The notes under the pieces were generated by a model. It saw nothing but the letters and a program-made list of their open reading frames with translations. It made no database searches and was not told the origin of the DNA. From Pseudomonas marincola (GTDB taxonomy: Bacteria; Pseudomonadota; Gammaproteobacteria; Pseudomonadales; Pseudomonadaceae), in contig NZ_FPBC01000001.1 of NCBI RefSeq assembly GCF_900116605.1, positions 1-64,000 of the forward strand: 64,000 nt of DNA. Reading direction: 5' to 3'. Below, piece by piece: positions 36,059 through 45,484 of this stretch. The stretch's first letter is position 1, and every line of letters begins with the position of its first letter. Position numbers and translations under genes: made by a program.

Positions 36059-36093
36059 GATCAGAGCTCTCGAATAGGCAGCGGGCGCTTGAG

Positions 36094-36639
36094 TTAGTCA
36101 TCAATACGCGGGAAACGGCTGGCAATGTCTTCGCCGGTAAACTCGGCAACCCAGCCCTCGGGATTATTGAACAGGCGAATCGCCACAAAGTGCGGGCGCT
36201 CGCCCATATCGAACCAGTGGCGTGTACCGGCAGGCACTGAGATCAGGTCATTTTTCTCGCACAGTACGGCGTAGACGTGATCATCGATATGCAGGGTGAA
36301 CAAGCCACGACCCGCCACAAAAAAACGCACTTCGTCTTCTGCATGACGGTGCTCATCCAAAAACTTGGCGCGCAGCTCAGCCTTCTGCGGGTGATCTTCG
36401 CTCAGGCTCACCACATCAACGGTGACGTAGCCGCGCTCGCTCATCAGTTGGTCGATCTGGCTTTGGTAAGCGCTGATCACCTCTTCGGAGCTGGCGCCCG
36501 GCTTGATCGGCGCACTGGCCTGCCAGCGTTCGAAACGCACGCCCACTTCGGCCAGCGTGCTGCTGATGTCTTCGGCGTGGGTCAGAACCTTGTGTGGCAA
36601 CTCGGGTGATGACTCATGAAATACGCTCAGGGTGCTCAT
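36094..36639 (-). CDS. mtnD: MtnD, acireductone dioxygenase
   Basis: A 181-residue cupin enzyme that oxidises acireductone. With Fe it gives 2-keto-4-methylthiobutyrate plus formate (the salvage route); with Ni it gives methylthiopropionate plus CO. Metal ligands are in [15 protein letters not shown] (His-x-His-x4-Glu, about residues 95-109) and GTRHWFDMG (His near 140). It is 40 bp downstream of mtnB and 35 bp upstream of mtnC, so one transcript is likely. CTGAGGAA precedes the ATG. Confidence 0.96.
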   Translation of the reverse strand: MSTLSVFHESSPELPHKVLTHAEDISSTLAEVGVRFERWQASAPIKPGASSEEVISAYQSQIDQLMSERGYVTVDVVSLSEDHPQKAELRAKFLDEHRHAEDEVRFFVAGRGLFTLHIDDHVYAVLCEKNDLISVPAGTRHWFDMGERPHFVAIRLFNNPEGWVAEFTGEDIASRFPRIDD

Positions 36640-36679
36640 GGCGATTCCTCAGAAAATAACTAAAAAACGGCTAACGGAG

Positions 36680-37300
36680 TCAGATCTTGTGCAGCGCGCG
36701 CACTTTGAGTTCGCACTCGAAGAGGAACTCAAAGGCTTCAATCTGGCGCAAGGCATCACTCATCTGCGCGCCCCAGGTATACAGCCCATGCCCACGGATC
36801 AGATAACCGACGCAGTCCGGGTGCTCATCCAGCCAGACCTGCACCTTGCGGGCTAAGCGCGCGATGTCCTGATCATTGTCGAAGATTGGCACTTCAACCT
36901 GACATTCATGGGTGGTGATACCGCTAAAGGCTTTCTGCAACTCGTAATCGGCGAATACCAGCGAATCACTCAGGGTCCAACGCGAGAGTACCGTCGCATT
37001 CACCGAATGGGTGTGCAACACGGCGCCAATCGCCTCACTCCAACTGTACAGCTGCGTGTGCAACAGCGTTTCGGCAGAGGGCTTTTTACCGGGCTCAAGG
37101 CTGTTGCCGAGCAGGTCGGTGGCCAGCACATCGTCAACGCCCAGCTGGCCCTTGTGCTTGCCAGAAACGGTTAGCAACGCCGAGTCAGTGCTCAGGCGCG
37201 CCGAGTAATTACTGCTGGTGGCAGGGGACCAACCGCGTGCGTAAAGGAACTGCCCCGCTTCGATGATCTGCTGCGCAAGTGTTTCGCGAGTCTGGCTCAT
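36680..37300 (-). CDS. mtnB: MtnB, methylthioribulose-1-phosphate dehydratase
   Basis: A 206-residue class II aldolase-fold, zinc-dependent dehydratase of methionine salvage. Zn ligands: AVLHTHSVNATV (His-x-His, about residues 97-108) and RGHGLYTWG (His near 170). The catalytic Glu is expected in the LEPGKKPSAETL region. Its ATG overlaps the TGA of the MFS gene (ATGA), so it is translationally coupled to a transporter. AGAGGAG precedes the start. Confidence 0.96.
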   Translation of the reverse strand: MSQTRETLAQQIIEAGQFLYARGWSPATSSNYSARLSTDSALLTVSGKHKGQLGVDDVLATDLLGNSLEPGKKPSAETLLHTQLYSWSEAIGAVLHTHSVNATVLSRWTLSDSLVFADYELQKAFSGITTHECQVEVPIFDNDQDIARLARKVQVWLDEHPDCVGYLIRGHGLYTWGAQMSDALRQIEAFEFLFECELKVRALHKI

Positions 37301-38448
37301 GGCCGCTCCTCTTTAAGGCAAGTAGCGATGACTGCCGCGCCGGCTAGAACCGCGACGCTGGCAAGCGTGAATGTCCAGGACGAGCCCAAGGTACTCCAAC
37401 TGTAACCCGAATACAGGGCACCCAGTGCACCGCCCACTCCGGCTAACGCAGCGTAAAGGGCCTGCCCCTGCCCTTGCTGGCGGTCACCGAAGCTGCGTTG
37501 CACGAAATGAATCGAGGCGGCATGGAAGCTGCCAAAGGTGGCGGCGTGCATTAGCTGAGCAATGATCAGAACCACCACGTGATCGGCAAAATTGCCCAGC
37601 AAGACCCAACGCACGGCGGTTATCAGAAAACTTGCCAACAACACCCGGCGCAGTGAAAAACGCGCCAGCAACTGCGCCATGAACATGAACAGAACGATTT
37701 CGGCGAGCACGCCCAGCGCCCAGAAACCACCAATTGCGCCACGCGCATAACCGAGCGCTTCGAGGTGCACGCTGAGAAAGGTGTAGTAAGGGCCATTGCT
37801 CAATTGCATCAGGCTCACACTGAGGTAGAAGCCTAATATTTGCGGACGTTTAAGTTGCTCGATGAACCGGCCCTGACCCGCAAATTCGGGCCGATGACGG
37901 GGCTGCGCATCCGGCACCCAGAAGCTGCTGATGCAGATCGCCGCCATGATCAGCACGATTGCCAGCGGATAGGCCGCCAAACTCAAATGCTCGAACAATT
38001 GCCCGAGGCCGACGACCGCGACGATAAAACCGATGCTGCCCCAGAGGCGGATCTGGCTGTATTTGGCAGCCTGTTCGCGTAAATGCGCCAGGGTGATGAC
38101 CTCGAACTGCGGCAACACTGCATGCCAGAAAAACGCATGCAGGGCCATCACCAGCGCCAGCCATGCATAACTTTTACTGATGAAGATTCCGGCAAAACTG
38201 AACAGCGTGCACACCGCGCCAAAGCGCACGATAGCCAGCCTGCGGCCGGTGTAATCGCCCAGCCAGCCCCACACGTTCGGGGCCACACAACGCATCAGCA
38301 TGGTAATGGCGATCAGCTCGCCAATACGCGCAGGAGAGAATTCAAGGTAATCGAAGTACAGCGCCAGAAATGGCGCCGTGGCGCCCAGCAGGGCGAAATA
38401 GCAGAAGTAGAAACCTGAAAGCCGCCAATACGGCAATGCGCCGGGCAT
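37297..38448 (-). CDS. MFS transporter (HcaT/LacY-like), coupled to mtnB
   Basis: About 383 residues with 12 predicted membrane spans. It belongs to the MFS_1-like group that includes E. coli HcaT (3-phenylpropionate permease). The N-terminus reads PYWRLSGFYFCYFALLGATA, and the loop 2-3 region WGWLGDYTGRRLAIVRFG (about 60-77) is the MFS signature. I start at ATG 38448; a frame 60 bp longer is unlikely. The ATGA overlap with mtnB suggests it imports a methionine-salvage compound such as methylthioribose, an inference from context only. Confidence 0.85.
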   Translation of the reverse strand: MPGALPYWRLSGFYFCYFALLGATAPFLALYFDYLEFSPARIGELIAITMLMRCVAPNVWGWLGDYTGRRLAIVRFGAVCTLFSFAGIFISKSYAWLALVMALHAFFWHAVLPQFEVITLAHLREQAAKYSQIRLWGSIGFIVAVVGLGQLFEHLSLAAYPLAIVLIMAAICISSFWVPDAQPRHRPEFAGQGRFIEQLKRPQILGFYLSVSLMQLSNGPYYTFLSVHLEALGYARGAIGGFWALGVLAEIVLFMFMAQLLARFSLRRVLLASFLITAVRWVLLGNFADHVVVLIIAQLMHAATFGSFHAASIHFVQRSFGDRQQGQGQALYAALAGVGGALGALYSGYSWSTLGSSWTFTLASVAVLAGAAVIATCLKEERP

Positions 38449-38529
38449 CGCTAACGGCTCAAAATTGGCTGATAACTTGGCGGGCCGCCAACAGGTCGGC
38501 CCGAACAAGTCCGGTTGAACCGCAGGTGA

Positions 38530-39621
38530 TCACAACTGCCCGATTACCGGCGTGTTCACGCGCACATCCGCGTTCTGACCGCGATGGCGTAACAGATGAT
38601 CCATCAGCACGATGGCCATCATCGCCTCGGCAATCGGGGTCGCGCGAATGCCGACGCAAGGGTCGTGTCGGCCCTTGGTGATCACATCTACCGGCTGGCC
38701 GTTGATATCAATCGACTGGCCCGGCGTGGTGATGCTCGAAGTAGGCTTGAGCGCCAGATGCGCAACAATCGGCTGGCCGGATGAAATACCGCCCAGAATG
38801 CCGCCGGCGTTGTTGCTGAGGAAGCCTTGCGGTGTGAGTTCGTCGCGGTGCTCGGTGCCGCGCTGGGCAACACTGGCGAAACCGGCGCCAATCTCGACAC
38901 CTTTAACCGCGTTGATGCTCATCAGCGCATGGGCCAGTTCAGCATCGAGGCGATCGAAAATCGGCTCGCCCAAACCGGGCATAACCCCTTCGGCAACAAC
39001 GGTGATCTTCGCGCCCACGGAATCCTGATCGCGGCGCAGTTGGTCCATGTACGCCTCAAGCTCGGGCACTTTATCGGGATCGGCGCTGAAGAATGCGTTG
39101 TTGCCGACGTGTTCCCAACTCTTGAATGGAATCTCGATGGGGCCAAGCTGGCTCATGTAGCCGCGAATGACGATGCCCTGAGTGGCCAGATACTTCTTGG
39201 CAATGGCACCGGCGGCCACGCGCATGGCGGTTTCCCGCGCCGAGCTGCGGCCACCGCCACGGTAATCGCGAATGCCGTATTTGTGGTGATAGGTGTAGTC
39301 GGCGTGGGCCGGACGGAAGGTGTCCTTGATCGCCGAGTAGTCCTTGGACTTCTGGTCAGTGTTGCGAATCAGCAAGCCGATCGAGCAACCCGTGGTACGG
39401 CCCTCGAACACGCCAGACAGAATCTCTACCACGTCATCTTCCTGACGCTGCGTTGTGTGGCGGCTGGTGCCCGGCTTGCGCCGGTCCAGATCCCGCTGCA
39501 TGTCTTCGAGTGAAAGCTCAAGCCCAGGCGGGCAACCGTCAACAATCGCCACCAACGCCGGGCCATGGCTTTCGCCCGCAGTGGTAACGGAGAACAACTT
39601 GCCGTAAGTATTGCCTGACAT
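38530..39621 (-). CDS. aroC: AroC, chorismate synthase
   Basis: The last shikimate-pathway step, a FMN-dependent 1,4-elimination of phosphate from EPSP to chorismate. The 363 residues are full length. Signatures: [19 protein letters not shown] (about 17-35), [18 protein letters not shown] (FMN-binding, about 121-138), and the C-terminal [23 protein letters not shown] lies ten bases before ATG. pabB at 53.4 kb uses its product. It is on the same strand as the MFS-mtn run but separated by 81 bp. Confidence 0.97.
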   Translation of the reverse strand: MSGNTYGKLFSVTTAGESHGPALVAIVDGCPPGLELSLEDMQRDLDRRKPGTSRHTTQRQEDDVVEILSGVFEGRTTGCSIGLLIRNTDQKSKDYSAIKDTFRPAHADYTYHHKYGIRDYRGGGRSSARETAMRVAAGAIAKKYLATQGIVIRGYMSQLGPIEIPFKSWEHVGNNAFFSADPDKVPELEAYMDQLRRDQDSVGAKITVVAEGVMPGLGEPIFDRLDAELAHALMSINAVKGVEIGAGFASVAQRGTEHRDELTPQGFLSNNAGGILGGISSGQPIVAHLALKPTSSITTPGQSIDINGQPVDVITKGRHDPCVGIRATPIAEAMMAIVLMDHLLRHRGQNADVRVNTPVIGQL

Positions 39622-39885
39622 GTGCTAAACACTCCACGTGAATCAATTCAGGGGCCATTCCTGTAGTCTGCGCAGGCTATGAAGCCCCAGTTTGCACAGC
39701 CATGCGATAACAGCCAAAAATGCAGGCCGCGAGTATACCCGTGCAGCACGCGCAGTTCACCCTTGGCCACACAAGTGCTGCACAAGCTTCACTGGCGCAT
39801 TCGCGCCCAGGAGTATTTGTTGCCTGCATAGAACCTTCCGCCGCTGCGACTATCCAATCATCACCCGATGCCAATGTGCCTATAT

Positions 39886-40839
39886 ATGTTGCGAGTTCTC
39901 CTCTTGACCCTCACCCTGTTCGCCCCACTCGCCCAGGCGGCGCAAGCTGTATTGCAGCGCCCAGTGAACTTGCAGACCAGCCAGGGCACACTCTTTGGCA
40001 CGCTCGAACTGCCCAAGACTGACGCGCAAATGCCCGTGGTGTTGCTCATTGCAGGTTCCGGCCCAACCGACCGTAACGGCAATAATCCGGGTGGCGGCCA
40101 CAACGACACGCTGCGTCGGCTGGCCAAGCAATTGGCGCAGCGCGGTATCGCCACCTTGCGCTACGACAAACGCGGCGTCGCTGCCAGCCGCCCCGCGACG
40201 CCCAATGAGCGTGATCTCAGCGTCGAGCAGTATGTGGCCGACGCGCAAGGTTGGCTGAAAATGCTGCGAGGCGACGCGCGCTTCAACAAGGTTTTCGTCG
40301 CGGGCCACAGTGAAGGCGCGTTGATCGCCAGCCTGAGCGCCGATAAGTTCAAGGTTGACGGTATTGTCTCGATTGCCGGCAGTTCAAGGCCGATTGATCA
40401 GGTTCTGCGCGAACAGCTCAGCTATCGCCTGCCACCTGCCCTGCTGGGCAAAAGTTCGACCATTCTCGACTCGCTGATTGCCGGTAAACCGACACTTGAT
40501 GTGCCGCAAGAACTTGAGGTGTTGTTCAGGCCCACGGTACAGCCCTATCTGATCAGCCTGTTCCGTCAGGATCCGGCCAAGGCCTTCAACCAGGCCGATG
40601 CACCGGCGCTGATTATTCAGGGTGACCATGACATTCAGGTCGATGTCGCCGACGCACTGCGCCTCAAGGAAGCTCGCCCCGACGCGCAACTGGTGGTCAT
40701 CAAGGGCATGAACCATGTTCTGCGCATTGTCCCGCTGGACATGAAGGCGCAACTGGCCTCTTACGACAATCCGAAACTGCCGCTGGCGCGTGAATTGATC
40801 GACGCGCTGAGCCAGTTCATTGAACACACCGACCAGTAG
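39886..40839 (+). CDS. exported alpha/beta-hydrolase
   Basis: A 317-residue protein with a signal peptide (MLRVLLLTLTLFAPLAQAA). The frame opens six codons earlier but the charged start fits better at ATG 39886. The oxyanion segment is LIAGSGPTDRNGNNPG (about 50-65), the nucleophile is in VAGHSEGALIAS (Ser near 145), and the triad Asp/His are in IQGDHDIQVDV and GMNHVLRI. The family (alpha/beta hydrolase of the bacterial 'acyl-CoA thioester/peptidase S9-like' group) has no assigned substrate. It lies between aroC and a tail-anchored GNAT-like gene, like PA1680 of P. aeruginosa (from memory). Confidence 0.86.
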   Translation: MLRVLLLTLTLFAPLAQAAQAVLQRPVNLQTSQGTLFGTLELPKTDAQMPVVLLIAGSGPTDRNGNNPGGGHNDTLRRLAKQLAQRGIATLRYDKRGVAASRPATPNERDLSVEQYVADAQGWLKMLRGDARFNKVFVAGHSEGALIASLSADKFKVDGIVSIAGSSRPIDQVLREQLSYRLPPALLGKSSTILDSLIAGKPTLDVPQELEVLFRPTVQPYLISLFRQDPAKAFNQADAPALIIQGDHDIQVDVADALRLKEARPDAQLVVIKGMNHVLRIVPLDMKAQLASYDNPKLPLARELIDALSQFIEHTDQ

Positions 40840-40911
40840 CCATTTAAGAATGCTGAACAGCGGCCGATAGCGTAAATGCCTCCACCGGTATAGCGCACAG
40901 GATCGCCTATC

Positions 40912-41697
40912 ATGCTCGACAGCCCAGTTGAAGAACCGACCGCCCCAGAGGCGCCTGCCGTCGATCAGCCACATCCGTGGGCCAATATCGCTCCCAGCCA
41001 GTTCCGCTTGCTGCGTCTGAGCGCGCTCAACGCGGACAGCCACACGGGCGCGCGACCGCTGAGATTTGTCCAATACGGCCGGGCCGAGCGCCACGGCAAT
41101 GGCCAGAGCCTGCTGCGTTTGAGCGTACAGGTGCCGGAACTGGCGCAACGCAAAGCGCAGAACTGCCTGGAAGTGTGGATCGATCATCGCAACAAAGAAG
41201 TGCGTTTTGGCCCGGACAACGGTTTACGCATCGAGCCGCAAAACCGTGGCTTGGGGCGCTTTCTGCTGGCTCAGGGCATTGCCTGGGCGCAGCAACATTG
41301 CGCTCATTACATGATTGAAGGTGGCGCACTCTCAGTCAAACAGTCGCCTACACCGGCGGCCCGGCAACTGCGCGACCATATGCTGCAAATGCTTGGTTTC
41401 ACCCTTGAGTACAGCGATGCGCAGCAACTCAAGGCTCAATACAGCGCCCCACGTGTGGGCAGCCTGAATAGCGACTGGAATGTCCAGAAAGTGCAAATTA
41501 TCGAAGTCATCGAGGCCGCCCAGATGCTCGAACAAGCCGACCGCAGCCTGCTCGAGCAGGCTATAAAACTGCGCAAGGTTGAAGAGCGCATGGAGCAGTT
41601 CAAGCGTGAAGACTCAGGCCTGCGCTTCACTATCGCCTGCCTGGTAACTTTCAGTTTGTTTCAGGCAGGCTTATTGATCTGGATCGCCACCCATTGA
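40912..41697 (+). CDS. tail-anchored protein with a GNAT-like core
   Basis: 261 residues with an N-terminal acidic, Pro-rich stretch. The middle region IEPQNRGLGRFLLAQGIAWA (about residues 105-124) looks like the acetyl-CoA-binding Arg/Gln-x-x-Gly-x-Gly/Ala loop of GNAT acetyltransferases. A long helix (about 190-235, coiled-coil-like, LEQADRSLLEQAIKLRKVEE) is followed by one C-terminal membrane span (FTIACLVTFSLFQAGLLIWI). That makes it a tail-anchored inner-membrane protein facing the cytosol. Substrate unknown. It is conserved in position next to prmB. Function remains a prediction. Confidence 0.7.
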   Translation: MLDSPVEEPTAPEAPAVDQPHPWANIAPSQFRLLRLSALNADSHTGARPLRFVQYGRAERHGNGQSLLRLSVQVPELAQRKAQNCLEVWIDHRNKEVRFGPDNGLRIEPQNRGLGRFLLAQGIAWAQQHCAHYMIEGGALSVKQSPTPAARQLRDHMLQMLGFTLEYSDAQQLKAQYSAPRVGSLNSDWNVQKVQIIEVIEAAQMLEQADRSLLEQAIKLRKVEERMEQFKREDSGLRFTIACLVTFSLFQAGLLIWIATH

Positions 41698-41707
41698 AGC
41701 GCTGCCG

Positions 41708-42628
41708 TTAACCGCCAGCGCGCTCACGGAACAACGCCTGATGCTCGCGGCATTGCTCGGCCGCCAACAAGAACACGCCATGCCCGCCGTTGCTGAAGTC
41801 CAGCCAGGTAAAGTCGACCTCTGGGTATAGCGCCTGCACGTGGACCTGGCTATTGCCCACCTCGACCACCAGCGTGCCTTGCTCGGTCAGGTGATCGGCG
41901 GCCTCGGCGAGCATTCTGCGCACCAAATCCAAGCCGTCATTGCCACAGGCAAGGCCAAGTTCCGGTTCGTGATGGTATTCGGCTGGCATATCGGCGAAAT
42001 CTTCCGCATCGACATAAGGCGGGTTTGACACAATCAGGTCGAAACGCTGGCCGGGCAAGCCCTCGAAACCATCGCCCTGAACGGTATATACGCGCTCCTC
42101 AATGCCGTGGCGCTCGATGTTCTGGTTGGCGACTTCCAATGCGTCATACGAAAGGTCGGCAAGCACCACCTCGGCTTCCATGAACTCGTAGGCACAGGCG
42201 ATACCAATACAGCCCGAGCCGGTGCACAGGTCAAGAATGCGCATTGGCTCTTTGGCCAGCCAAGGCCGGAAGCGTTTATCAATCAACTCGGCAATCGGTG
42301 AGCGCGGCACCAGCACCCGCTCATCCACCAGAAACGGCAGGCCGCAAAACCAGGCCTCTCCCAGCAGGTAGGCGGTGGGCACTCGTTCTTCGATGCGTTT
42401 TTTTAACAACGCCTGCAAATGCGCGTGTTCGTCATCTTCAAGGCGGCAATCGAGGTAGCTATCGGCAATTTCCCAAGGCAGATGCAATGCGCCGAGGACC
42501 AGCTGGCGCGCCTCATCCCAGGCGTTGTCTGTGCCGTGACCAAAAAACAGTTCTTCACTCTGAAAGCGGCTGACAGCCCAGCGAATGTAGTCACGCAAAG
42601 TGCGCAAACGGGTGGTTGCTGCAAACAT
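41708..42628 (-). CDS. prmB: PrmB, ribosomal protein L3 glutamine methyltransferase
   Basis: Methylates a glutamine side-chain of ribosomal protein L3. 306 residues starting at ATG 42628 ([20 protein letters not shown]); the upstream extension in the same frame is not conserved. It has the N-terminal recognition domain and an AdoMet-binding domain: [19 protein letters not shown] (about 138-156) and the catalytic [11 protein letters not shown] (Asn-Pro-Pro-Tyr near 206). The region [17 protein letters not shown] is the PrmB-type linker. Tail-to-tail with the GNAT-like gene; 10 bp separate them. Confidence 0.94.
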   Translation of the reverse strand: MFAATTRLRTLRDYIRWAVSRFQSEELFFGHGTDNAWDEARQLVLGALHLPWEIADSYLDCRLEDDEHAHLQALLKKRIEERVPTAYLLGEAWFCGLPFLVDERVLVPRSPIAELIDKRFRPWLAKEPMRILDLCTGSGCIGIACAYEFMEAEVVLADLSYDALEVANQNIERHGIEERVYTVQGDGFEGLPGQRFDLIVSNPPYVDAEDFADMPAEYHHEPELGLACGNDGLDLVRRMLAEAADHLTEQGTLVVEVGNSQVHVQALYPEVDFTWLDFSNGGHGVFLLAAEQCREHQALFRERAGG

Positions 42629-42860
42629 ATCGGCACTCTCAAGAACGGCGAAAAGAGCCACTAGTTTACAGAACATTAAATCTACCGGCAGGCCCCTGCA
42701 CACCCAGGCGCAAACGGACTGCTCAGTCAGGGCGCTTATTTGCCCATTTAAGCCGCTAAAGCAGCGGTGCTGACCTGCCAATCCCCCAATGGCACCGTTA
42801 TAATTCGCAACGAATTTTTAACCCTTCCTACCCACTTAACGACTTGAGAAATCTCACAAA

Positions 42861-44150
42861 ATGGTCATTGACCCTTTTTCGCTCACGGGCTTGCTCGTGC
42901 TGGCGATATTCCTTATTGGCATGACGCTAATCGTTTTTGAAGCACAGTTGGAGATGGATAAGTTCAAGCCCGCCATGTTCATGATGTCTGGCCTGATTGT
43001 CATCGGCGCTCATTACGCCCTCACCGATCCCAACGGCTTCCAGTATTTCCTCCACGCCCAAAGCGAAACCAAGGGCGAACTGTTCGGCCTGATCGCCTTC
43101 ATGGCGTTCATGTGGATGGTGGTCGAACTGCTCAATGAACGTAACGTGTTCACCGCGCTTAACGGCTACCTGATGGGTAAAGGCTTGGGCGCCAGAGGCA
43201 TGTTCTGGGCGACGGGGGCGCTGTCCGCTCTGCTTTCACCGTTCCTCAACAACATCACCACGGCGATGATTTTCGGTAAAACCGTAAAGAACATTTCGGT
43301 CAACCAGCGCTACACCCACATTGCCCTGTGCAACATCGTGATTGCCTCAAACTCAGGCGTCTGGTTCCTGGGAACCTCAACCAGCCTGATGGTGGTGCTG
43401 GCCGGAAAAATCAGCATTGCCGGGCTGCTCCTGCTGATCCCGTCCGCACTCATTGGCTGGCTGATCTTTGCCGCCGCCCTGCACTTTTTCTACCTGCGCA
43501 AACTCAGTGACGAGCAACTGATTCACATTGCCGACCAGTCAGAAACGGCGCTCAAGCCGGGCGGCGCGGGCTTGGCAGTGGTTGGCTTTTTCGCGGTTGT
43601 CGGCGCGGTTCTGTGCAACGTATTCCTGCGTGTAAGCATCGAATTCGCCATCGGTATTGGCCTGGGCATGGTCGCGATCTACGCGTGGTGGTTGATACGC
43701 AAGGGCATTGAAATGCCCTGGCAGGATCAACTGCAGAAGGTCGAGTGGAACGCCCTGCTGTTCTTCATCGGCATCATCACCGCTGTTTCATGCCTTAACC
43801 ATGTCGGCTGGCTGTCGTATATCTCGCGCTTGTTCGAGATCATGCACCCCACCAGCGTCAACATGATTCTGGGCGTCGCCTCTGGCGTGATGGACAACGT
43901 ACCGGTAGAAGCCGCTGCATTGATGTCCAACCCGCAACTGGGCCTCGACCAGTGGGCACTGAATGCGCTGATGGTGGGCATTGGCGGTTCGCTTACCGTG
44001 GTGGGCTCTGCTGCCGGGGTTATGGCCATGTCGCTCGATAAGACTTATAGCTTCGGCGTGCACATGAAGTTTTTGCCGGTGATCCTGCTGAACTTCTTCG
44101 GCTCTCTGGGCATCTGGTATATACAGTTCCAGGTGTTCGGGCTGTACTGA
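42861..44150 (+). CDS. nhaD: NhaD-type Na+/H+ antiporter
   Basis: A 429-residue inner-membrane antiporter with about 11-12 hydrophobic spans. It belongs to the ArsB/NhaD (ion transporter) superfamily. Conserved stretches: SPFLNNITTAMIFGKTVKNI (about 125-144), the N-S-G/G-x-S loop IASNSGVWFLGTSTSLMV, and DNVPVEAAALMSNP near residue 344. NhaD gives Na+/Li+ tolerance at alkaline pH and is common in marine or saline bacteria. A TATAAT at 42799-42804 is a candidate -10 box with no good -35. The start has no strong ribosome-binding site. Confidence 0.93.
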   Translation: MVIDPFSLTGLLVLAIFLIGMTLIVFEAQLEMDKFKPAMFMMSGLIVIGAHYALTDPNGFQYFLHAQSETKGELFGLIAFMAFMWMVVELLNERNVFTALNGYLMGKGLGARGMFWATGALSALLSPFLNNITTAMIFGKTVKNISVNQRYTHIALCNIVIASNSGVWFLGTSTSLMVVLAGKISIAGLLLLIPSALIGWLIFAAALHFFYLRKLSDEQLIHIADQSETALKPGGAGLAVVGFFAVVGAVLCNVFLRVSIEFAIGIGLGMVAIYAWWLIRKGIEMPWQDQLQKVEWNALLFFIGIITAVSCLNHVGWLSYISRLFEIMHPTSVNMILGVASGVMDNVPVEAAALMSNPQLGLDQWALNALMVGIGGSLTVVGSAAGVMAMSLDKTYSFGVHMKFLPVILLNFFGSLGIWYIQFQVFGLY

Positions 44151-44159
44151 CCGCACTGT

Positions 44160-44200
44160 GCGGTTATGCGCTCAGGTTGAACACCTGTTCGCATAACCGC
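44160..44200 (+). terminator. hairpin downstream of nhaD
   Basis: GCGGTTATGCG (44160-44170) pairs with CGCATAACCGC (44190-44200), with an inner stem CAGG/CCTG. It lies nine bases past the nhaD stop; few T follow, so it may be rho-assisted. Confidence 0.65.
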
Positions 44201-44417
44201 TGAAGGCATTTCGCTACTAACCCTACCCAGCGCGGCAATTATCCGTAAGAATACAGGGGATAGAGCGCGTCCCGGCTCAAAGACCCAACGAGCCCTGAAT
44301 ACCCGGCGCAATAAAAGTCGCTCGCTGAATTTAACCTGCCGAAACCTTTAAATGGTTCACAGTCGTTATATTCAAGCGGAGAATGATCACTGTCGTATGC
44401 GCAGCAAGGACCCTTCA

Positions 44418-45014
44418 ATGTCATATCCACAAACGTTGCTTCAACTCACCGGGCGTAGTTTTGCTCCGGCCACGATGCGCAATGCCACATTGCTGATTAT
44501 TGATGCCCAGGAAGAATACCGCAGCGGCGTTCTACAACTGCCTAACGTAGAATCGGCCCTTAGCGAAATCGCCAATCTGCTGGCCGCGGCCCGCGCTGCC
44601 GGCATTCCTGTGGTCCACGTCAAACACCTGGGAATCCCAGGCGGCGTGCTCGATCCACGCGGCCCGCGTGGTGAACACATTCCTGAAGCAGCACCGATTG
44701 CCGGTGAAACCGTCGTCGAGAAGCGCCTACCTAACGCGTTCTCGGGCACCGACCTGCACGAGCGCTTGCAAGCACTCGGCCGACTCGACCTGATTGTTTG
44801 CGGGTTCATGACCCATTCGAGCATCAGCACCACGGTCCGCGCCACCAAAGATTATGGCTACCGCTGCACCATCGTCGATGCGGCCTGCGCAACCCGCGAC
44901 TTGCCGACACCAGACGGTAAAGTGATGAGCGCTGCTGACATCCACAATGCTGAAATTGTCACCCTTGCTGACAACTTTGCCGCGATCGTCCCCAACGCCA
45001 GCGCGCTGATCTGA
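44418..45014 (+). CDS. isochorismatase-like hydrolase with Ser at the usual Cys site
   Basis: 198 residues. AAGGA seven bases before ATG 44418 marks the start. The fold is clear: LLIIDAQEEYRSG (Asp29), the Lys in VVEKRLPNAFSGTDL (Lys102), and LDLIVCGFMTHSSISTTVRA. The position normally held by the nucleophile Cys in cysteine-hydrolase members (…MTH-x-C-V-ST) is Ser135. Either it acts like the true isochorismatases (EntB/PhzD), which lack this Cys, or Ser serves as nucleophile. Substrate unknown. Pseudomonas homologues occupy the same place near prmB and folE. Confidence 0.82.
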   Translation: MSYPQTLLQLTGRSFAPATMRNATLLIIDAQEEYRSGVLQLPNVESALSEIANLLAAARAAGIPVVHVKHLGIPGGVLDPRGPRGEHIPEAAPIAGETVVEKRLPNAFSGTDLHERLQALGRLDLIVCGFMTHSSISTTVRATKDYGYRCTIVDAACATRDLPTPDGKVMSAADIHNAEIVTLADNFAAIVPNASALI

Positions 45015-45022
45015 TCCGGCTT

Positions 45023-45054
45023 GTGGTTCACACTGAGCTATCAGTGTGAACCAC
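45023..45054 (+). terminator. 14-bp-stem hairpin after the isochorismatase-like gene
   Basis: GTGGTTCACACTGA (45023-45036) pairs perfectly with TCAGTGTGAACCAC (45041-45054) around GCTA. It starts nine bases after the stop codon. No T-run follows, so it may also protect the 3' end of the mRNA. Confidence 0.75.
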
Positions 45055-45101
45055 TGTCGAGACTGCCGGTCTCACACTCGATAACCCAAGAGGAAATCGG
45101 G

Positions 45102-45422
45102 ATGAAACTATCCAATGGTTTTGATGCACGCCGATTGCGTCCGCGCGAGCCGCGCAGTTGGCGCCTGCGCGCAGCCTTTGCCTTAGGCGCGTTACTGGCG
45201 GCATTCGGCATATTGCTGGCGATGGCCGGCGCAGCGACCCTGCTCGGCCAGCCGGCCGCACTCGGCCCACTCAACGACTCAGTTGGGGCTTCGGTGACCA
45301 TGCTGGTTATCGGCCTGATTCTGCTCTGGTCCGGTATCGGAGTCTGGCGTATGTGTCGTCGGCGTCTGCGTCGCCCGAGCGACCTCAGCATGCCTTCGCA
45401 CCTGATGAAAAAACGCGATTAA
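45102..45422 (+). CDS. small two-span membrane protein, unknown function
   Basis: 106 residues starting MKLSNGFDARRLRPREPRSW. GAGGAA six bases before ATG 45102 decides the start over a frame opening 81 bp earlier. Two hydrophobic segments (about 27-47, AFALGALLAAFGILLAMAGA, and about 62-82, ASVTMLVIGLILLWSGIGVW) are flanked by Arg-rich ends (WRMCRRRLRRPSD), so both termini are predicted cytosolic. I do not recognise a named family. The next gene (Smr) follows after 62 bp on the same strand. Confidence 0.75.
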   Translation: MKLSNGFDARRLRPREPRSWRLRAAFALGALLAAFGILLAMAGAATLLGQPAALGPLNDSVGASVTMLVIGLILLWSGIGVWRMCRRRLRRPSDLSMPSHLMKKRD

Positions 45423-45484
45423 CGCGGCTCTGCAACAAACATCTGGCATCCTTCGGTACACTATCGGCCTTGGAGGAGGCCCCG

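Noticed and set aside
42629..42860. Ion-responsive riboswitch upstream of nhaD
   Set aside because: A TATAAT near 42800 leaves only about 50 bp of leader and I could not trace a known motif.
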